Made by a program: the position numbers and the translations under genes. A stretch of 11,165 nt of DNA. It comes from Planctomycetaceae bacterium. Its GTDB lineage: Bacteria > Planctomycetota > Planctomycetia > Pirellulales > Thermoguttaceae. The stretch is taken from the NCBI GenBank assembly GCA_031287585.1, contig JAITST010000202.1, forward strand, positions 1 to 11,165, given 5' to 3'. The notes beneath the pieces were generated by a model. The model was not told the DNA's origin and ran no database searches. It saw only the letters and a list, made by a program, of their open reading frames with translations. Positions 7,497 to 11,165 of the stretch are shown piece after piece. Position 1 is the stretch's first letter, and every line of letters starts with the position of its first letter.

Positions 7497-8444
7497 TTAC
7501 TTGTCAATCGATTGGCAGTTTAACCCTTGTTCGTACAATTCACTCCAACTGGGCATACGATTATTATTTTGGTAAAACACCGTACAAATACGCGGCGACT
7601 GCCACGATAAATTTTTCTCTTGCAACCTAGTCATAGAATCAATGTCATTTTCAGTACGAAAAATGTGAAGTTGTATTGTATCACTAATTATTGAGTTATC
7701 AAACCCCCAGCATTCAGACGAACATAAATCAAGATTGATATCAGTAAAACTTACTGACGGTTTGTATGTCAAAATCAAATTCCAAAAAACGGGTGTATCA
7801 ACAAAATAATCAGCAGCGTAGAAAAAATCAACACTATCTATTAGAGGTTTTTCAGCGTTTGAGAAATAATCTTTCATTCGTGTAAATACCTCAACGGACG
7901 CGGCTTCCCCGCGAGTGAAATATGCCATCGTTACCGCTTTGTATAAATCATTTTTGTCACTTATACACGAATACTTGTCTATCAACCAGTCGGGCTGGAA
8001 CGCTGCCAACTTACTATACGCCTGAATAATCTGACTATTTTGTAATTGTCCGGTTATAGTTGGTTTATATTCGTCGTCACAGTATTCATAATACATTTGA
8101 TAGTATTTTTGCGCATTCGCAATATCGCCAATCATTTCATAAGTATAGGCGATATCGTGGAGAACGTCTTTGTCATCTTCATCTATCATAAATGAATAAT
8201 TTTTCATATACCAATGATTGGCTACTTCATATCCATTCAAAAGAAATGATATGTCCCCTAACATACCATAAGTGTTACACAAAACCCACCGTTGCCAATC
8301 ATCGTAATGTAAATTCAAATTTTCGATAGTGATTGTCGGAAAATAAAGATTCTCATAGAACCATTTATAACCACGTGTCAGAATTGCCGCGTTTTCAGTA
8401 TAGATGCTTGATTCTAAAAGTCTAAATATATTGTTGTAAGTCAT
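7497..8444 (-). CDS. Unrecognised protein with TPR-like helical repeats
   Basis: Predicted 315-residue soluble protein without signal peptide or membrane segment; family not recognised. Two stretches have tetratricopeptide-like spacing: about residues 51-84 (QRWVLCNTYGMLGDISFLLNG onward) and 92-124, where DVLHDIAYTYEMIGDIANAQ shows the small-large-aromatic pattern and the G-D/A positions of a TPR. The rest is helical in character and rich in Tyr, Asp and Asn. TPR folds usually mediate protein-protein contacts, so a scaffold role is possible, but nothing shows a partner. ATG at 8444 is preferred to TTG at 8465 because it shares the ACTATG context of other starts here. The gene lies 71 bases downstream of trpG on the same strand, so read-through is possible, although a 13-bp inverted repeat separates them. 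It is AT-rich relative to trpE and trpG and converges on the 6301-7293 gene. Confidence 0.65.
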   Translation of the reverse strand: MTYNNIFRLLESSIYTENAAILTRGYKWFYENLYFPTITIENLNLHYDDWQRWVLCNTYGMLGDISFLLNGYEVANHWYMKNYSFMIDEDDKDVLHDIAYTYEMIGDIANAQKYYQMYYEYCDDEYKPTITGQLQNSQIIQAYSKLAAFQPDWLIDKYSCISDKNDLYKAVTMAYFTRGEAASVEVFTRMKDYFSNAEKPLIDSVDFFYAADYFVDTPVFWNLILTYKPSVSFTDINLDLCSSECWGFDNSIISDTIQLHIFRTENDIDSMTRLQEKNLSWQSPRICTVFYQNNNRMPSWSELYEQGLNCQSIDK

Positions 8445-8497
8445 AGTTTTTATAGAAGTGGTCAACCATCCTGAAAACCCCCGTTTCGTATTGTGAT

Positions 8498-8536
8498 TTT
8501 TTGAACAGTACGTAACTACGAAATACTGTTCAAAAA
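8498..8536. repeat. Perfect 13-bp inverted repeat across the trpG stop codon
   Basis: TTTTTGAACAGTA (8498-8510) and TACTGTTCAAAAA (8524-8536) are exact complements separated by 13 bases. The trpG stop codon (8516-8518) lies in the loop, so one arm is made from the last codons of trpG. In RNA this gives a long AT-rich hairpin at the end of the trp operon. It ends in A residues instead of a U tract on either strand, so it is not a canonical intrinsic terminator; it may stabilise the 3' end or act as a protein site. Confidence 0.55.
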
Positions 8537-9088
8537 GTTTCTTAACAGGCGTTTACCTATAATTGTCATTATTGATTCGGGATGGAATTGGATTCCTTCC
8601 ATTGGGTATTCTTTATGACGGATTCCCATAATTTCGTTGTCGTCTTCGGACTCGGCTGTTATGATTAGTTCCTTCGGCAACATTTCGCGATTGGCTACCA
8701 ACGAATGGTAACGCATCGCTTCAAACGTTCCTTCTACACCTTGAAACACACCTTTGCCGTCACACTTTATTCTTGACGTTTTGCCGTGCATTATTTTTTC
8801 CGCACGTACAATCTCGCCGCCGAGTGCGTGTACTATCGACTGATGACCTAGACAAACGCCTAGTATAGGAATCCGGCTGCCAAACGTTTTTATTACGTCG
8901 AGCGATATGCCGGCACCAGTCGGGGTACCCGCTCCGGGTGAGATTACGATTCCCGACGGCGACAGCGATTCGATTGTGTTCAAATCAATTTTGTTGTTAC
9001 GGTGAACCAAAACTTCAGCACCAAGCATACGAAAATGTTGCACCAGATTATAGGTGAACGAATCGTAGTTATCTATCATTAGTATCAT
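8516..9088 (-). CDS. trpG: Anthranilate synthase component II, glutamine amidotransferase
   Basis: The 190-residue product is the normal size for TrpG/PabA. It hydrolyses glutamine and passes ammonia to TrpE, which makes anthranilate from chorismate, the first committed step of tryptophan synthesis in the cytoplasm. The class I amidotransferase triad is complete: C79 (GVCLGHQ), H169 and E171 (QFHPES). The N-terminal IDNYDSFTYNLVQ and the MHGKTS loop (100-105) are typical. One oddity is SPGAGTP at 50-56 where most homologues have SPGPGTP, next to the oxyanion region. The start is well fixed: AGGAG lies 7 bases upstream of ATG at 9088. It follows trpE by 61 bases on the same strand and is almost certainly co-transcribed. 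Such subunits often also serve 4-amino-4-deoxychorismate synthase, so a shared folate role is possible. Confidence 0.95.
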   Translation of the reverse strand: MILMIDNYDSFTYNLVQHFRMLGAEVLVHRNNKIDLNTIESLSPSGIVISPGAGTPTGAGISLDVIKTFGSRIPILGVCLGHQSIVHALGGEIVRAEKIMHGKTSRIKCDGKGVFQGVEGTFEAMRYHSLVANREMLPKELIITAESEDDNEIMGIRHKEYPMEGIQFHPESIMTIIGKRLLRNFLNSIS

Positions 9089-9095
9089 TTGTTTT

Positions 9096-9100
9096 CTCCT
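9096..9100 (-). promoter_or_regulatory. Shine-Dalgarno sequence of trpG
   Basis: On the - strand AGGAG is followed by seven bases (AAAACAA) and the ATG of trpG. It decides the trpG start and stands out because the other start codons in this window have no comparable site at the right distance, except the rejected TTG at 6223. Its use inside the operon suggests independent re-initiation on the trpE-trpG mRNA. Confidence 0.75.
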
Positions 9101-9149
9101 GTTGGAAATAAAATTAACATCATCGGATGAAGCCGACGGCGATATGCCA

Positions 9150-10655
9150 TCACTCCAATTCCCCGCCGCTCAATACTTTCAACGCTCTCGAAATTCCCAT
9201 CGCTTTGTTCACCGTTTCAACACGTTCCGACTCCGGGTTTGAATCATAGACTATTCCTGCACCCGCTTGTGCTGTTAGTCTGCCGTCGCGGATTCTGGCT
9301 GTTCTGATGATGATTGCGAAGTCTATGTTTCCGTTGAACGAGATGTAGCCCGCCGCGCCGCCGTAAGCACCACGCGGCGTTTGTTCTTGCTCCGCGATTA
9401 TCTGCATCGCCCGTACCTTCGGTGCACCGCTCAACGTCCCCGCCGGAAACGCCGCCTCGAACAAGTCGAATCCGTCAAGCCCGTCTTCCATCTCCGCCGT
9501 TACGTTCGATACCAAGTGCATCACGTTTGAATACCGTTCGATAAACATCAAGTCTGTCACTTGAACTGTTCCCGTTTTCGCAACACGTCCCAAGTCGTTC
9601 CGTCCCAAGTCAACCAGCATCAGATGTTCCGCCTTCTCCTTCGGGTCACGCAACATTTCATCTGCCATCTCGCGGTCTTGTTGTTCAGTCGTACCGCGTT
9701 TCCGTGTACCCGCAATTGGTCGTAACGTCGCCGTTCGTCCTTCAAGACGTATCATTGTTTCCGGTGACGAACCAACAAGCACATCACCGCCGAGCCGCAT
9801 AAAAAACATATACGGTGCGGGATTCGTGAACCGTAACGCACGGTATAATGAAACCGCGTCGAGCGGCTTCTCCGCGACGAATGGTTGTGACAGTACACAC
9901 TGAATTATGTCGCCGCATTTGATATGGTCGCGGACGATTTCGACTTTCTTTCGGTACTCCTGCTCCGGCATCACCGACATTAACGACAAGTCTTCAACCT
10001 TCTGCGGCTGCGGTGTCGCGAGCGGTTCCGCCAATTCGCTGACTATTCGGTCTATCTCGCTAATCGCGTCCTTGTATATCGTTTTCAGTGCGTCGGGCGT
10101 ATGTTCGTTTTTTGGAAATGTCAGCACGCAAATTGTTAGCAATTGTTTGACGTTATCGAGTACAAGAAGTGTTCGCGGAATGACGAATCTCGCGAACGGC
10201 TCGCCGTCTAACTTGTGCGGAATGTTTTCAAAAAAAGTTACAATTTCATATTCGAAATAGCCGACTAACCCGCCGAAAAAACGCGGACTGTCGAGCCGTT
10301 GCGGTAAACGGAATCGCAGTGTCAACTCGCGCAACACTTTGAGCGGTACACCGTAATGCGGAATGTTTTCCTCCGACACGGCGTTACCTGACATATCGTA
10401 TTCGACGACGCGGACGGTATCGGAGAGGACTTCGATGTATGCGTGCGTGTCAATTCCGAGAAACGAATAACGTCCCCACTTCTCGCCGCCTTCGACGCTT
10501 TCGAGCAGGAAAACGCCGTCGCGTTCTTTGTAAAACCGTTGCAATAACGAGACCGGAGTATGCTGATCTGCAAGTATTTTTCGCGTTACCGGAACAACGT
10601 CAGCACGACGGCAATCGTCGAGAAATTGTGTTACGTTTGGTTGTTGAGTGGTCAT
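9150..10655 (-). CDS. trpE: Anthranilate synthase component I
   Basis: Predicted 501-residue TrpE, of usual length. It converts chorismate and ammonia (from TrpG) or free ammonium to anthranilate and pyruvate. The N-terminal domain (about 20-165) contains LLESVEGGEKWGRYSFLG (50-67); the LLES element is part of the tryptophan feedback site and argues for TrpE over PabB. The chorismate-binding domain (about 225-490) shows LRPIAGTRKRG, EHLMLVDLGRNDLGRV with the conserved catalytic-site H344, FPAGTLSGAPK, GGAAGYISFNGNIDFAI and AGAGIVYDSNPESE. All expected blocks are present without breaks. ATG at 10655 is chosen because homologues begin near this point. An open extension to 10751 exists but would run through the leader terminator and is not TrpE-like. 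No Shine-Dalgarno sequence is visible. It is the first gene of trpE-trpG, behind a structured leader. Confidence 0.96.
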   Translation of the reverse strand: MTTQQPNVTQFLDDCRRADVVPVTRKILADQHTPVSLLQRFYKERDGVFLLESVEGGEKWGRYSFLGIDTHAYIEVLSDTVRVVEYDMSGNAVSEENIPHYGVPLKVLRELTLRFRLPQRLDSPRFFGGLVGYFEYEIVTFFENIPHKLDGEPFARFVIPRTLLVLDNVKQLLTICVLTFPKNEHTPDALKTIYKDAISEIDRIVSELAEPLATPQPQKVEDLSLMSVMPEQEYRKKVEIVRDHIKCGDIIQCVLSQPFVAEKPLDAVSLYRALRFTNPAPYMFFMRLGGDVLVGSSPETMIRLEGRTATLRPIAGTRKRGTTEQQDREMADEMLRDPKEKAEHLMLVDLGRNDLGRVAKTGTVQVTDLMFIERYSNVMHLVSNVTAEMEDGLDGFDLFEAAFPAGTLSGAPKVRAMQIIAEQEQTPRGAYGGAAGYISFNGNIDFAIIIRTARIRDGRLTAQAGAGIVYDSNPESERVETVNKAMGISRALKVLSGGELE

Positions 10656-10692
10656 TATGATTGTGATGTATTGGTAATTAAATAACGGTAAC

Positions 10693-10721
10693 AAAAAAAG
10701 CCGACCAGTAAGGACGGCTTT
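10693..10721 (-). terminator. Intrinsic terminator inside the trpE leader
   Basis: Read on the - strand, AAAGCCG-T-CC, the loop TTACT and GG-T-CGGCTTT form a stem of nine pairs with one T-T mismatch, running directly into seven Ts (10693-10699). This is a canonical Rho-independent terminator. It lies 37 bases upstream of the trpE ATG and downstream of the leader promoter, so it can only act as an attenuator of trpE-trpG or as the end of a short leader RNA. Confidence 0.85.
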
Positions 10722-10763
10722 TCGTTCAAACGAATCAGAAGCCGTGAACAATCGCTCACGGCT
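10697..10763 (-). promoter_or_regulatory. trp attenuator: mutually exclusive hairpins in the leader RNA
   Basis: Four segments on the - strand can pair in two ways. Segment 1 AGCCGTGA (10763-10756) pairs with segment 2 TCACGGCT (10747-10740), 8 bp with an 8-base loop. Segments 3 and 4 form the terminator (10721-10697). Alternatively ACGGCTT of segment 2 (10745-10739) pairs perfectly with AAGCCGT of segment 3 (10720-10714). This pairing encloses a further perfect stem, TTCGT-TTGA-ACGAA (10734-10721), and a 4-base bulge. The 12-bp antiterminator excludes both the terminator and hairpin 1:2. This is the layout of classical amino-acid attenuation. What selects between the forms is not visible. 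Confidence 0.75.
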
Positions 10764-10775
10764 CTCCGGTATAAT

Positions 10776-10865
10776 CTATTGATAACACGGCACCGGCCCA
10801 AGCGACTCAGCCAAAAGCCCAGCCCGCCAACCAAAGCCGCGTGAGAATAAAATAACGTTATACAT
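10776..10865 (-). CDS. Possible 29-residue leader peptide upstream of trpE
   Basis: The frame starts at the only ATG clearly inside the predicted leader transcript and reads MYNVILFSRGFGWRAGLLAE and nine more residues, ending in TAG 12 bases before attenuator segment 1. It contains one Trp codon (codon 13), about 65 bases upstream of segment 1, not the tandem Trp codons next to the switch seen in enteric trpL. No Shine-Dalgarno sequence precedes it. Its stop codon position would let a terminating ribosome approach segment 1, but translation is unproven and the frame may be chance. Confidence 0.25.
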   Translation of the reverse strand: MYNVILFSRGFGWRAGLLAESLGPVPCYQ

Positions 10866-10939
10866 ACGAACAGACAAAGTCTGAAAGGGTGAAAGTAAAC
10901 AAATCCTACAAACCGCCCGACTACTCAAGCGACAGTAAC

Positions 10940-10967
10940 ATTTTATAATAGAGTTGGAATTTGTCAA
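10940..10967 (-). promoter_or_regulatory. Strong sigma70-type promoter of the trpE-trpG operon
   Basis: On the - strand a perfect TTGACA (10967-10962), a 16-base spacer and TAAAAT (10945-10940, five of six) form the best sigma70-like promoter in the window. Transcription should start near 10933, giving a leader of about 278 bases before trpE, enough for the attenuator. The promoter is 29 bases from the mobile-element end at 10996 and looks intact. Confidence 0.7.
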
Positions 10968-10995
10968 TGGGGGCGGCGGTGTGAATAATTGTTAT

Positions 10996-11165
10996 GGGTG
11001 TGTAAACTTTAGTGGGGGATTTTGTTTTTAACTAAATGGCACAAAAAATGCTATGTCCGAGTAACATAACAAAATAATGCCCTAAATCCTTGTTAACTTA
11101 TTTTGATGCAATGGTAGCGAGCAAATTTAACGCCAAATGGATCCCCCACTAAGTTTTACACACCC
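10996..11165. mobile_element. 170-base non-coding element with 25-base terminal inverted repeats
   Basis: The left end (10996-11020) begins GGGTGTGTAAACTTTAGTGG and the right end (11141-11165) is its complement with 23 of 25 bases matching; the mismatches are at positions 12-13. The 120-base interior is AT-rich and has no reading frame of note, as expected for a miniature inverted-repeat element or an internally deleted insertion sequence. Subterminal TTAACTAAATGG (left) and TTAACGCCAAATGG (right) are similar in direct orientation. The same end sequence occurs at window bases 1-30. A target duplication cannot be checked because the window stops at the right end. The transposase family is not identified. 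Confidence 0.65.

Noticed and set aside
10656..10751. N-terminal extension of TrpE by 32 residues
   Set aside because: It would encode the terminator, the antiterminator and the U tract as protein, and TrpE homologues begin near the ATG at 10655.
10776..10850. T-box riboswitch or TRAP site in the trpE leader
   Set aside because: No AGGGTGGNACCGCG-type T-box sequence and no regular GAG/UAG repeats were found.
10866..10967. Upstream part of a 63-residue frame before trpE
   Set aside because: Its TTG start coincides with the -35 box of the trp promoter, so it would not be within the transcript; only the part from ATG 10865 is kept as a weak leader-peptide candidate.
1..11165. CRISPR array, tRNA or rRNA gene
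   Set aside because: No regularly spaced direct repeats, cloverleaf-like folds or rRNA-like conserved stretches were seen by eye on either strand.

Overview
The window looks like chromosomal DNA of moderate GC from a bacterium of the Planctomycetota, probably a polysaccharide-degrading lineage. This is an inference from three things. The sulfatase is of a type that is strongly amplified in planctomycetes. Next to it sits a secreted GH2 beta-galactosidase carrying a nested LamG-like domain. Genes are widely spaced and mostly lack Shine-Dalgarno sequences. No rRNA or other phylogenetic marker is present, so the phylum is not proven.

Layout. On the + strand are a secreted LacZ-type beta-galactosidase (146-3706), a secreted formylglycine-type sulfatase (4156-5688) and an unrecognised exported protein with a C-terminal membrane anchor (6301-7293). 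On the - strand are an unrecognised TPR-like protein (7497-8444), trpG (8516-9088) and trpE (9150-10655). The 203 bases between the convergent genes at 7293 and 7497 hold nothing I can name. The three + strand genes have long, separate upstream regions and look like independent units: sigma70-type promoters before the galactosidase and the membrane protein, and a good sigma54-type (-24/-12) match before the sulfatase. The galactosidase and sulfatase both act outside the cytoplasm and fit joint breakdown of a sulfated galactose-containing glycan. The two AT-richer orphan genes (6301-8444) separate this catabolic part from the trp part.

The trpE-trpG pair is a two-gene operon for the first step of tryptophan synthesis. 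A strong promoter lies about 280 bases upstream of trpE. The leader in between holds a U-tract terminator, an upstream hairpin and a mutually exclusive antiterminator pairing, which is the architecture of transcription attenuation. No run of Trp codons is visible, so the sensing mechanism is open.

The right end (10996-11165) is a 170-base non-coding element with 25-base terminal inverted repeats. The first 30 bases of the window carry the same terminal sequence, so the window begins and ends at copies of one dispersed repeat.
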